Assembly (NCBI GenBank): GCA_963844865.1
Contig: CAWJPY010000018.1
Span: forward strand, 1-24,177
Length of the DNA: 24,177 nucleotides
DNA from: CAWJPY01 sp963844865
Lineage (GTDB): Bacteria > Acidobacteriota > Thermoanaerobaculia > Thermoanaerobaculales > Sulfomarinibacteraceae
Direction: 5' to 3'
The position numbers and the translations under genes were made by a program. Below are positions 1 through 7,538 of this stretch, one piece after another (the stretch's first letter is position 1; each line of letters opens with the position of its first letter). Below the pieces are notes generated by a model. The model searched no databases and had not been told where the DNA came from. It saw nothing but the letters and a program-made list of their open reading frames with translations.

Positions 1-282
1 TCAAAAAATTATTCAACTAAATATTATAAACCATCTACTCGAAAAGAAACAGGTAAACTATATTTATATGAAAATGGTCAAATTATATTTGATCCAAAAA
101 ATAATCCTAGAAATAGGATAAATCTTGATATTAATGATATTAGAACTTTTCAATTTACACCATTATGGGGATTTTTTGGTTGGGTTACCATAGTTACAAA
201 ACACAAACAAATATTTCGATTTAACGGTAGAAATTCTAAAAAAATTTATAAGCATTTGATATTAATGAAAAAAAAATGTTAA
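1..282 (+). CDS. C-terminal part of an unknown protein, AT-rich segment (5' end outside window)
   Basis: The first frame is open from base 1 to a TAA at 280-282, giving 93 residues without a start codon in view, so the gene begins outside the window. Codons are strongly A/T-ending (AAA, AAT, ATA, TTT), unlike everything after base 641. The stretch from about residue 19 (GKLYLYENGQIIF) through a tryptophan/phenylalanine-rich strand (PLWGFFGWVTIVT) to a final basic helix (NSKKIYKHLILMKKK) has the look of a PH- or GRAM-like beta-barrel ending in a helix. That fold call is an impression, not a match. The next gene starts 22 bases downstream with no Shine-Dalgarno site, as is common in large DNA viruses of eukaryotes. 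Function unknown. Confidence 0.55.
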   Translation, partial: SKNYSTKYYKPSTRKETGKLYLYENGQIIFDPKNNPRNRINLDINDIRTFQFTPLWGFFGWVTIVTKHKQIFRFNGRNSKKIYKHLILMKKKC

Positions 283-304
283 CTTAATAATATAAAAACA
301 CATT

Positions 305-640
305 ATGCCAGGTGCAAAAAAAGCAAAAAGAGGCCGTCCTAAAAGAGGTCGACCTAAACAAGCCAAAAAAATTACTATTCGCCGTTCAGCTTATATTCGA
401 GGATCATATAAGCGTAAAGGTCATTATAGAACCTACAATGGTAAACGAGTATATATTAAACCAACTGTGGTTCGAAAATCTTATGTTCCTGCTACAAGTT
501 ATACACGTGCAGGACCTCGTACTACACATAAACCTAATTGGATTAGACGAAAAGGAAAATTAGGAGGTAGAGGATTTGCTACTAAACCAGTAACTGTGCG
601 TCATCGATTGTTAGATGATTGTGTTCATAAATATAATTAT
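305..640 (+). CDS. Small, very basic giant-virus-type protein (DUF5771-like), cut off at the chimeric join
   Basis: The ATG at 305 opens a frame that is AT-rich for 112 codons. It then runs straight into GC-rich DNA, where it continues by chance to 739. The genuine part begins with Lys/Arg/Gly/Pro repeats (KRGRPKRGRPKQ), then has a Tyr/Arg-rich middle (RRSAYIRGSYKRKG, then VVRKSYVPATSY). It ends in a motif around RHRLLDDCVHKYNYR that is broken at its middle. From memory, the order basic tail, R-x-AY-x-R-x-SY motif and RH-x-L segment resembles DUF5771 proteins of nucleocytoplasmic large DNA viruses. Those proteins continue into a helix with a conserved Leu-Asn-Ala after this point, which is missing here. 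The high basic charge would suit a nucleic-acid-binding virion or core protein, but this is inference. The family call is moderate and could be wrong. Confidence 0.5.
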
Positions 641-645
641 CGACG
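636..645. other. Composition breakpoint between AT-rich viral-like DNA and GC-rich bacterial DNA
   Basis: G/C content changes within a few bases from about one in five (601-640) to more than three in four (641-700). The viral-type frame is open on both sides but loses its protein character exactly here. Bases 641-648 (CGACGACC) are the inverse complement of 707-714 (GGTCGTCG), a short fold-back next to the join. No transposon end, target duplication or integrase gene is visible. The bacterial gene nearest the join (stop at 740) is intact at its 3' end. Confidence 0.8.
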
Positions 646-739
646 ACCGCTCCACCAACCCGGCCAGCACCGCCCTCCCCTCCCCCGCCTACACGGGGCT
701 CCGGGTGGTCGTCGGCGGCGTCGCGCAGCGAGCGGCTGA

Positions 740-2365
740 TCAGGGCTGATAGCCGTCGGTCAGGGTCTTGAGGAAGGCCACGATCTGGGCCTCCTCCTTG
801 TCCGTGAGACCCAGGTCGCCCACCGTGCGGTCGATGTTTCTGGACACCTCGGGCGGCGGCCAGCAGCTCACCTTCTCGCCCGACGAGCCCTCCCCGCAGG
901 CGGGCAGCATGTCGCGCGTGTTGTAGAAGTGGACGATCTCCTCGAGGCTCTTGAAGTAGCCGTTGTGGGCGTAGGCCTTCACGAAGTCGGGCTCGGGGCG
1001 CTTGTCGACGTTGCGCAGGGTCGGGACCGCGAAGCTCCCGTCGAACCGTCCTGCCTCCCTGGCCCACTCGGGGTTCGGGGCACCGTGGCCCTTGAGAAAC
1101 CCTCCCACCCCGAGGTCCACGAAGTCCTTGCCTTGCGGGTTGGCCACGTAGCCGTAGTCGTCTGGCTTGCTCTCACAGTAGAACGGCAGGGCCCGGTTCC
1201 TGGGCACGCCCAGGTTGGAGGACGTGAAGTCGGTGAAGAGTGGCGCGACGTCGGCCGCGTCGGCGGGCGCGATCCGCCCGTCGTCCTGGCTCGGCCCGCG
1301 GCCGGCGGGGTTCTGGGTCCCGTCCAGGTGGCAGGTGTTGCACTTCCCCTTGGTCCGGAACAGCTCCCATCCCGCCACCTCGTCCTGGGTGAGCACCTTC
1401 TTCCCGGGATGGGCCAGGGCGTAGTCGAACTTCGAGCTGAACGGGCTGACGTCGGGTCCGGCCTCGTAGACGGCGATGGCCAGCGCGAAGTTGACGTAGG
1501 TCTGGTCCGCAATACCCCGTGCTACGGGGTCGAGGTGCACCGGGTGGGTGTTGTCCTTCGGCGCCGGGCCCGGCACAGAGCAGACCTGGTCGACGTCGTC
1601 AGGCCACTCGATGGCGAAGGACTGGGGGCCCCACACCTCCTCGAAGAAGCTGCGGTAGGGGCCCTGGGAGAGGCGGTGGACCACGCATGCAGGGTCTGCG
1701 AAGCCCATCTCCACGGGGTTGAGGGGCGGGCCCTGGGCCTGTGCCGCGGCGGGGTTTCCCAGGCGGAGACCCGTCGCCCGCATGTCCCAGAAGTTGCCGC
1801 CGTAGAAGTCACCCTGGGTGGCGTCGAAGTGGAGGATCGGTGTGAAGGGCGCGTAACCGTAGCTCTGGGGCTTGCGGCCGGAGAGGCGCCAGTTGGGCTC
1901 GCCCCCGCTGGCATTGGTGATGGGGACCGAGCCCGGGTAGGCCACGATGGTCCGGTTGTAGAGGGACACGCCCCCGGTGAAGCCGGTGGACGGCACGTGG
2001 CAGCTCGTGCAGGCGATGTTGCGGCGAACCGACAGGCTCTTGTCGTACAACTGGAGCTTGCCCAGCAGCATGATCCGGTGGTAGAGGTCCTCCGGCGGTG
2101 ACGACCTCAGCTCCTCGAGAGCCGCCTTGAACGTGGCGTCGATCTTCGCGCTGACGCGCCGCACATCCGGATCCTCGCGGGAGCCCTCGAGGAACGTGGC
2201 CGCGATGTCGACGTGGGACGAGCACAGGGTCGCCTGTCCCCCGCCGGACGGGGACGGGTCCCGAGGGCTCGTCTGGGCCAGCGACAGGCGGTAGCCGCCG
2301 AGGGCGATCGCGCCCGCGACGATGAGGAGGATCGGTGTCCATCGCACCCGCTTCATCCGGTCCAT
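740..2365 (-). CDS. Di-heme cytochrome c peroxidase / MauG-family protein, exported
   Basis: 541 residues. The ATG at 2365 has a GGGAGG Shine-Dalgarno site about eight bases upstream. An N-terminal membrane segment (residues 11-29, PILLIVAGAIALGGYRLSL) suggests a signal peptide or anchor, so it should act in the periplasm. Two c-type heme motifs are visible, CTSCH at 119-123 and CNTCH at 342-346. After the second heme come family hallmarks: FTDFTSSNLGVPRN near 378, FAVPTLRNV near 445 and AYAHNGYFKSLEEIVHFYN near 464. The family reduces hydrogen peroxide or, in MauG-like members, oxidises protein or small-molecule substrates. At 541 residues it is much longer than classical peroxidases of roughly 330, with about 220 residues between the hemes, which favours a MauG-like member. 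The substrate is unknown. The upstream 260 bases (2366-2625) hold no gene. Confidence 0.9.
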   Translation of the reverse strand: MDRMKRVRWTPILLIVAGAIALGGYRLSLAQTSPRDPSPSGGGQATLCSSHVDIAATFLEGSREDPDVRRVSAKIDATFKAALEELRSSPPEDLYHRIMLLGKLQLYDKSLSVRRNIACTSCHVPSTGFTGGVSLYNRTIVAYPGSVPITNASGGEPNWRLSGRKPQSYGYAPFTPILHFDATQGDFYGGNFWDMRATGLRLGNPAAAQAQGPPLNPVEMGFADPACVVHRLSQGPYRSFFEEVWGPQSFAIEWPDDVDQVCSVPGPAPKDNTHPVHLDPVARGIADQTYVNFALAIAVYEAGPDVSPFSSKFDYALAHPGKKVLTQDEVAGWELFRTKGKCNTCHLDGTQNPAGRGPSQDDGRIAPADAADVAPLFTDFTSSNLGVPRNRALPFYCESKPDDYGYVANPQGKDFVDLGVGGFLKGHGAPNPEWAREAGRFDGSFAVPTLRNVDKRPEPDFVKAYAHNGYFKSLEEIVHFYNTRDMLPACGEGSSGEKVSCWPPPEVSRNIDRTVGDLGLTDKEEAQIVAFLKTLTDGYQP

Positions 2366-2625
2366 GGTTCTCGCCTCCCTTCGTTCTCTCGATTCCTGCC
2401 GCCGAGGTGGCGTGGCTGATACCTCCGTGCGCTCGGGCGATCGGAGACGGCAGCGCCCTGTGGTGTCGACATCTGGTGTAGCGCGGCCCCCGGGGGGGCT
2501 ATTCCTCGTGCAGCAGCCGGCCGGAGGTACGACTCCCCGGCTGTGCGCCCGGGGCAGTCATCGCTCTTCGGAGAGTCATGGCACCGAGCCCGATGCCCGC
2601 CCGCGTGCGGCCGCCGAGCGCGGGC

Positions 2626-3408
2626 TCACGTCCCGGCGGGTGACTCCAGCCTGCCGAAGAAGAGGAGCGTGTCGTACTCGAAGGTCACGACGCCGTTCCT
2701 GCTGGTGTCCGCGAAGACGGCGCCGAGCTCTGCCAGCATGGGCTCGTGATCCGGATGCCCGGGCGGCGGGACGTATGACGACGACTCGAGGCGTCCGCGC
2801 GCGCCCTCGAGATCGACCTCCTGACGGTTCGAGAAGATCCGCTTCGCAACGGGCGCGGGAGCGAAGAACGACGCGATGGCTTCGTCGGTGATCCGGTCGT
2901 GGTCGACCGCGGCGTAGTCCACCGACCAGCGCTGGAGGAGCGCCTCGTAGGCCTTCAGGAACGGCGAGCCGATCTTGCGGCGCGAGTTCCACACCAGGGC
3001 CACCCAGCCGCCGGGCTCGAGGATGCGGGCGAACTCCGCCCTCGCCGACGACCGGTCGAACCAGTGGAACGCCTGACCGGCGGTGACCAGGTCGACGCTG
3101 GCCGAAAGCAGCGTGGTCGCCTCCGCCGTCCCGTCGACGCTGACGAAGGCCGGCGCGTGGCTGTGAAGCCGTTCGCCCGCCTCGCGCATCTCGCGGTTCG
3201 GCTCGACGGCGTACACCGTGCAGCCCGCGCCCAGGAAGAGGTCGGACAGGAGCCCCGTCCCCGATCCCAGGTCCGCGATCACCCACCCGGGCTCCAGACC
3301 GCACTCCGCGGCCAGGACGGAGACAATCGCCTCCGGATAGTGCGGCCGGTAGCGGATGTAATCGTCGACCCGGGACGAAAAGCGGCGGGTAGAGTCCCAG
3401 CGTTTCAT
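2626..3408 (-). CDS. Class I SAM-dependent methyltransferase
   Basis: 260 residues when started at the ATG at 3408 (MKRWDSTRRFSSRVDDYIRY). The frame stays open upstream to 3483, but those 25 residues are low in family character, and homologues commonly begin near FSSRVDDYIRYRPHYP. No clear Shine-Dalgarno site is seen at either start. Motif I, IADLGSGTG, lies at residues 44-52. The acidic ribose-binding residue is in YAVEPN (66-71), a motif AGQAFHWF lies at 110-117, and the strand ILEPGGWVALVW at 129-140. This is the Methyltransf_11/25 fold, and the AGQAFHWF signature is typical of a broad group of small-molecule methyltransferases with unassigned substrates. It is cytoplasmic. The gene is followed by the peroxidase gene on the same strand, but the 260-base gap argues against tight co-transcription. 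Confidence 0.85.
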   Translation of the reverse strand: MKRWDSTRRFSSRVDDYIRYRPHYPEAIVSVLAAECGLEPGWVIADLGSGTGLLSDLFLGAGCTVYAVEPNREMREAGERLHSHAPAFVSVDGTAEATTLLSASVDLVTAGQAFHWFDRSSARAEFARILEPGGWVALVWNSRRKIGSPFLKAYEALLQRWSVDYAAVDHDRITDEAIASFFAPAPVAKRIFSNRQEVDLEGARGRLESSSYVPPPGHPDHEPMLAELGAVFADTSRNGVVTFEYDTLLFFGRLESPAGT

Positions 3409-3498
3409 GGGCTGCGATGGTAGCCGGTTCCCGGACGCGGGCGTGTCGCGGCAAGAGGCCGGCAGGCAGTCGTCCAACGACATGCCCTTCTCCTGTCA

Positions 3499-3752
3499 CC
3501 TCGAGCATCGTCACGCCTCGTCGCGGCGGTGCCGCATGGCATGACACGGAGCCGTCCAGAGACGGTGGGCCGCGAAAGTCGAGCGTCATCCTGAGGCCGG
3601 CACTCGGTCCGCCGAGTGCGGTCGAAGGATCCCCCGAGAGCACCAGAGTCGTGGTTGGGAGGCGTCCCACGGGACATCGGGGATGGTTCGACTCGTCGCT
3701 CGCCGCGGACGGCGAGCTCCTCGCTCACCATGACAGAACAAGGGTGTGTCAT
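3499..3752 (+). repeat. Dispersed intergenic repeat, copy A
   Basis: 254 bases that align end to end with 15427-15679, both on the plus strand. Both begin CCTCGAGCATC and end GGGTGTGTCAT. The right-hand 62 bases (3691-3752) differ from the other copy at only two positions, while the middle is more diverged. Inside is a perfect hairpin, GCTCGCCG / CGGCGAGC with loop CGGA, at 3698-3717. Sequences of this type (GTCATCCTGAGG...GTCGAAGGATC) occur as scattered intergenic elements in many GC-rich bacterial genomes. It lies between the divergent methyltransferase and Crp/Fnr genes and encodes nothing convincing. Spurious frames read through it on both strands. Confidence 0.85.
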
Positions 3753-3753
3753 G

Positions 3754-3814
3754 AGGAGCATCGATACGCCCGTCCCGGGCTGTGCCAATGGTGTGACGCG
3801 AGCCGCACAGGGAC
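3754..3814 (+). repeat. Partial third copy of the repeat's left end, directly behind copy A
   Basis: GAGCATCGATACGCCCGT at 3756-3773 and the following bases up to the GAGCCGCAC..GGGAC stretch track the first 60 bases of the 15427 copy (GAGCATCCTCACGCCCGT, then CCGGGC, TGTG/GTGT, TGAC, GGCCGC). I judge identity at roughly 70 percent by eye. The repeat therefore appears to restart immediately after copy A ends, as in a tandem array that has lost its second right half. Confidence 0.55.
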
Positions 3815-3901
3815 GTTCCGTTGGCCACGGGCGCGGCGACCGCCCCCGGCGTCGAGCGGGCGCCTTGCGGAGGGACTTCGGTGCAGCCAGAATGGGGCGA
3901 C

Positions 3902-4618
3902 ATGGCGACCCGACCGCCGGAGCCCACGCCGGTCGCGCACCTGACCGAGCTGCTGCGGGCCACGCCCTTCGGCGGCCTCGGCAAGGAGGGTGCCGCGCGT
4001 CTCGCCGCGCTCTTCGTGGCGCGGCATGTGGACCGGGGCGAGATCGTGCTGCTCGAAGGCGAGCGGGACGGGCGCTTCATCGTGGTGAGCGACGGCCGAC
4101 TGAAGGCCTTTCGGAGCCTTGCCGGGGGTCGAGAGATCACCGTCTTCGTCCTCGACCCCGGTGACTTCTTCGGGTTCCTGCCGCTGCTCGACGGCAGGCC
4201 GTTTCCCGTGTCGGTGGCGGCGCTCGAACCGTCCCAAATCTTCGTGCTCACCCGAGAGCACTTCGAGCGCGCCGCGCGGCACGAGCCGGAGCTGTGTCTG
4301 CTCCTGCTCGACCACGTCGCGCGCCGTCTCCGCGAGTGCCTCGACCAGGTGGGCATGATGGGCCACCAGGGAGCGGTCGCGCGCGCCGCACACGGCCTGC
4401 TGAGCCTGGCGCCCGAGGACCACCGCCAGGCCGGCGCGGTCGAGGTCGAGCTCCCCTTCTCACAGGCCGAGCTGGCCCGGCTCCTCGACGTCACTCCGGA
4501 GAACCTCTCGCGCGCCCTCACCCATCTCCGCAGGCGCGGGGTGGTGGCTCGCCTCGGCCGCGGTCGGTTCCGCATTCTCGACGTCGGAAAGCTCGAGGAG
4601 CTCGCCGACGGCAGGTGA
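3902..4618 (+). CDS. Crp/Fnr-family transcriptional regulator
   Basis: 238 residues from the ATG at 3902. The frame is open back to 3821, but those residues look non-coding, and the domain starts shortly after MATRPPEPTP. An N-terminal cyclic-nucleotide-binding-type beta barrel spans about residues 19-120 (GRFIVVSDGRLKAFRSLAGG, then ITVFVLDPGDFFGF). A long dimerisation helix follows (LCLLLLDHVARRLRECLDQ, about 132-150). The C-terminal winged helix has FSQAELARLLDVTPENLSRA at about 186-205 and wing RRRGVVARLGRGRFRILD. The N-terminal cysteine cluster that carries the Fe-S cluster in Fnr is absent, so it is more likely a Dnr/Nnr-like or ligand-sensing member. The signal is unknown. A perfect Fnr-type palindrome (TTGTC-N4-GACAA) lies 120 bases downstream, before the efflux operon, and is a plausible target. 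Confidence 0.88.
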   Translation: MATRPPEPTPVAHLTELLRATPFGGLGKEGAARLAALFVARHVDRGEIVLLEGERDGRFIVVSDGRLKAFRSLAGGREITVFVLDPGDFFGFLPLLDGRPFPVSVAALEPSQIFVLTREHFERAARHEPELCLLLLDHVARRLRECLDQVGMMGHQGAVARAAHGLLSLAPEDHRQAGAVEVELPFSQAELARLLDVTPENLSRALTHLRRRGVVARLGRGRFRILDVGKLEELADGR

Positions 4619-5115
4619 CGTCGCGGCCCTTGGCCGCGCCCGGTGGCCGCCTTCAGCAAGGCCCGCTCCGACCTTCCTGACACGTCCGTCGGGCCGCCTC
4701 CCCCCGGGGGTCGGCGGAGTCATGCCAATTCCTCCGCTCTTGTCGCGCGACAAGGACGCGTCCCGCCCGAGGCCGCATCCTTGAGGTCGGAGGCGAGATG
4801 GACACGCACGACAGCAACCGGGACCAGGCGGCGACACACCGGCGGCGGTCCTTGCAGCCCTTCCGCCCTCGGCGACCCGCCCACCTCACCTTCATGGCGA
4901 GGCGGCGCGACCGGTCTGCCCGTGAGGCGACGGCCGTGGTCGCCGACAACCGGCATCGGGTCTCGTCCCACTCCAAAATCATGCGAAACACCCTTCGTAC
5001 AGAGGAACAAGGATGGCGCGAGCGTTGTCTACACCAGCAAGGACGACGCCACGTCTCGTGCCCTCGCCGATGTCCGCGCCGTTCTCGTGCCCGCAGCTCA
5101 CCGGGAGGGACAACG
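4619..5115 (+). other. Non-coding or broken-gene stretch between the regulator and the efflux operon
   Basis: No recognisable gene. It contains the palindrome at 4739-4754. A frame ending at 5119 (stop overlapping the TolC ATG as ATGA) has GC-ending codons and protein-like text in its last 45 codons (NKDGASVVYTSKDDATSRAL), but its upstream part does not look real. The frame starting at an ATG at 4798, preceded by GGAGG, has the opposite pattern. With other single-base shifts close by, a small gene broken by an indel is possible, but I recognise no family. Confidence 0.35.
4739..4754. promoter_or_regulatory. Perfect 16-bp palindrome, candidate Crp/Fnr-family operator
   Basis: CTTGTCGCGCGACAAG is perfectly self-complementary. 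Its TTGTC-N4-GACAA layout has the same half-site length and spacing as Fnr/Dnr-type sites (TTGAT-N4-ATCAA). It lies 120 bases after the Crp/Fnr-type gene and about 360 bases before the TolC start. Binding by the neighbouring regulator is inference. Confidence 0.5.
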
Positions 5116-6439
5116 ATGAAGCTCGCACCACTCCTCCTCGTCGCAGCCCAGTGCGCCGCCACTGTCGCCTTCGGGGCCGTTCCCCTCACCCTCGCCGACG
5201 CCCAGGCGAAGGCAATGGCGGCGAACCCGCAGGTGCGGGCGGCCCGCCTCGAGGCCCTCGCGGCGGCGCAGCGCACCGCCGAGGCGAAGGGCCGCCACTT
5301 CGGCGAGCTCGCCCTGGTGGGCGACTACAGCCACTTCGAGTCGCCGCGGCTGGTCCGCCCGATGTCCATCGAGCTGTTCAAGGACCCGGCCGGCGGGTTC
5401 GCGCAGCTCCCCTGGGGCGCGACCCAGACCCACGTCGGCGTCGCGTTCCACGTCCCCCTGCTGGCGGCCGGCGCCCTGAAGGAGGGCGACCGGATCGCCC
5501 GCCTCTCCCAGGCGGCGGCCGAGGACTCTGCGCACTTCAGCCGCGACGAGGTCCGCACCAAGGTCCGAGCGGCCTACCGCAACGCGCTGCTCGCCCACCA
5601 CGCTCTGGCCGCGGGGCAGGTCTACCGGGAGGCGCTCGCCAGGGACGAGGCCGACGTCCGGCTCCGGGTGAAGGTCGGGTCGCTCCCCACCGTGGACGCC
5701 GCCAAGGTCACCTTCGCCCTGCGGGGCGCGGAGGCGCAGGTCGCCGACCTGGCCGCCGAGGAGCGCACGGCGCAGGCGTTCCTCGCCGCCTTCATGGGCG
5801 TCGAGCTGCCCGCCGAGGGCTGGGCGCTCGCCGACGTGACGGACGAACCCGTCGTGCCACCAGGGCACGACGGGACCGTCGAGGAGGCCCTCGCGAGGCG
5901 ATCCGATCTCTCCGCAGTGCGGCAGCTGACACTCGTGGCCGAACGCAAGAAGGCGCTGGCCCGGGATGCGTTCGGCCCGCGCGTGGCGCTGGAGGGGAGC
6001 TGGCTGCGCAACGACTCGCCGTCCATCGACCATGCCCTCGACTCACACGAGGTCTCGGTGACGCTCAAGCTGCCGGTGTTCGCCGGGTTCACCCGCTCCC
6101 ACGCGCTCGAGGAGGCGAAGGTCAACCTCGAGATCGCGCGCGAGCACGAGCGCGCCAAGCAGATCGAGGTCTCCACCCAGGTGGTGGATGCCGAGGGCCG
6201 GGTCAAGGCGGCGCGTGCCCAGCTCGCGGCCGGCCAGGCGCAGCGGGCGCTGGGCGCCGACGTGGCGCGGGTCGAGCACCTCAAGCTCGAGCAGGGCACC
6301 GGCAGGATGGACGACTATCTCTCGCGCGCGCCCAGGAGATGCAGGGCGAAACCAGCTACTGGCAGGGGCTGTACGCGCTCCAGAACGCGGTCGACTACCT
6401 CGACTTCGTGAGCGCCCGGGGAGGCCAGCATGAGCTAAG
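5116..6439 (+). CDS. TolC-like outer-membrane efflux channel (one or two single-base shifts)
   Basis: The start is ATG 5116, with GGGAGGG six bases upstream and a signal peptide MKLAPLLLVAAQCAATVAFG. The frame is open upstream to 4798, but that part is not TolC-like. The typical OEP repeats follow: LTLADAQAKAMAANPQVRAA, a long helical hairpin, then a second half containing KLPVFAGFTRSHALEEAK. The protein forms the trimeric exit duct of the pump encoded by the next two genes. The written frame breaks at 6328-6333 (CGCGCGCGCCC), where adding one base restores the family C-terminus (QEMQGETSYWQGLYALQNAV). A second lost base at about 6437 would create a TAG stop at 6439, giving about 441 residues. 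That same base would open the next gene's frame. I read this as an intact gene with sequencing indels. Confidence 0.85.
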
Positions 6440-7538
6440 AACGATTCTCCTCGTCGTGCTCGTCGTCATCGTGGCGGCGCTCCTCGTCCTCGCGGTGCGT
6501 GCACAAGAAGCGCGAGCTGGCCGAGCTGCCGCTGCCGCCCAACCCACCCACCTCCGTGCGCACGGTGGCCGTCCGGCAGGGCCGCGCCAGCGCCACCGTC
6601 TGACCGTGGCTCTGGTCGAGTCGGAGACGTCGGCGACCGTGGCCGCCCAGGTGCCCGGGGCGATCCTCGAGATGCGGCGGCGCGAGGGCGATCCGGTCAA
6701 GAAGGGCGAGGTGCTGGCGCGCATCGACCCGCGCACCCTCGACGACGCGGTGCACACAGCCCAGGCCCGCCTGGCCGCGGCGAAGGAGGACTACGCCAAG
6801 CAGCAGGCCATCTTCGAACGCGACAAGGTGCTGCTCGACGGAGGCGCCATCGCGCAGCAGGCGTTCGACGTCTCCAAGGCCCAGCTCGCCGCCGCCCAGG
6901 CGGCCCGGGTCACGGCCGAGAAGGCGCTCCGATCGGCGACCGTCGTGCGCTCCTTCGCCTCGGTCGCCGCCCCCTACGCCGGCGTCGTGACGGCCCGGCT
7001 CGCGGAGCCCGGCGACCTCGCCGCTCCCGGCAAGCCGCTCTTCCAGATGCAGGTCCGAGGCCCCGTCAAGCTGATCTCGAAGCTCGCCCAGGACCAGCTC
7101 GCGCAGCTTGAGGCGGGCAACGAGGTGCGGTTCGAGAGCGGCGGCCGGAGCGTCGTGGGCACGATCAGCCGCATCTACCCGGCGCTCGACGCGGCCCACC
7201 TCGGATCGGTGGAGACCCGCCTGCCCCGTGCGCCCTTCGACCTGCCGGCGGGCGCCACGGTGGGCGCCCGCTACTCCACCGCCTCGGCCGAGGGGCTCGT
7301 CGTCCCCGAAGAGGCGTTGCTCGAGGGTATGTCCAGGACCCTGGTGGTGAAGGTCGAGGGGAGCGCGGCGACGCCCGTCGAGGTGACGGTGCTGAGCCGT
7401 GGCGACGACGGCGTCGTGGTCGCCTGCCAGGGCGGTGAGCTGAAGCAGGGCGACGCGGTGGTCGTCGGCCTGCCCAGCGAGCTCATGGCCCTCACCGCGG
7501 GCACGCCGGTGGTCGCACAGAACGGAGGCGCGTCATGA
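6430..7538 (+). CDS. RND-type membrane fusion protein (HlyD/AcrA family), frame broken near its N-terminus
   Basis: This is the periplasmic adaptor linking the RND pump to TolC. ATG 6430 reads Met-Ser, then stops at 6436. A missing base there restores a membrane anchor (RTILLVVLVVIVAALLVLAV). An extra base near 6498 restores KKRELAELPLPPNPPTSV, and a missing base near 6600 restores TVALVESETSATVAAQVPGA. With these three corrections it is 369 residues, a normal length. From 6600 onward the frame is clean: lipoyl half (EMRRREGDPVKKGEVLARID), coiled-coil hairpin (TAQARLAAAKEDYAKQQAIF, then KAQLAAAQAARVTAEKALRS), lipoyl return (VRSFASVAAPYAGVVTARLA), beta-barrel and membrane-proximal domain. Its TGA overlaps the pump's ATG (ATGA), indicating translational coupling. 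Confidence 0.85.

Noticed and set aside
312..563. 83-codon second frame in the AT-rich segment
   Set aside because: It overlaps the basic protein gene in another frame and shows no independent start signal or family features.
641..714. Eight-base inverted repeat next to the join, considered as a terminator or mobile-element end
   Set aside because: Short, with a 58-base loop and no T-run or transposase, so it could arise by chance in GC-rich DNA.
641..739. Continuation of the viral-type frame into GC-rich DNA
   Set aside because: After the join it reads as low-complexity Arg/Pro/Gly, so it is chance read-through and not part of the protein.
929..2101. 390-codon plus-strand frame over the cytochrome peroxidase
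   Set aside because: No motif. The opposite strand has two CxxCH heme sites and family signatures.
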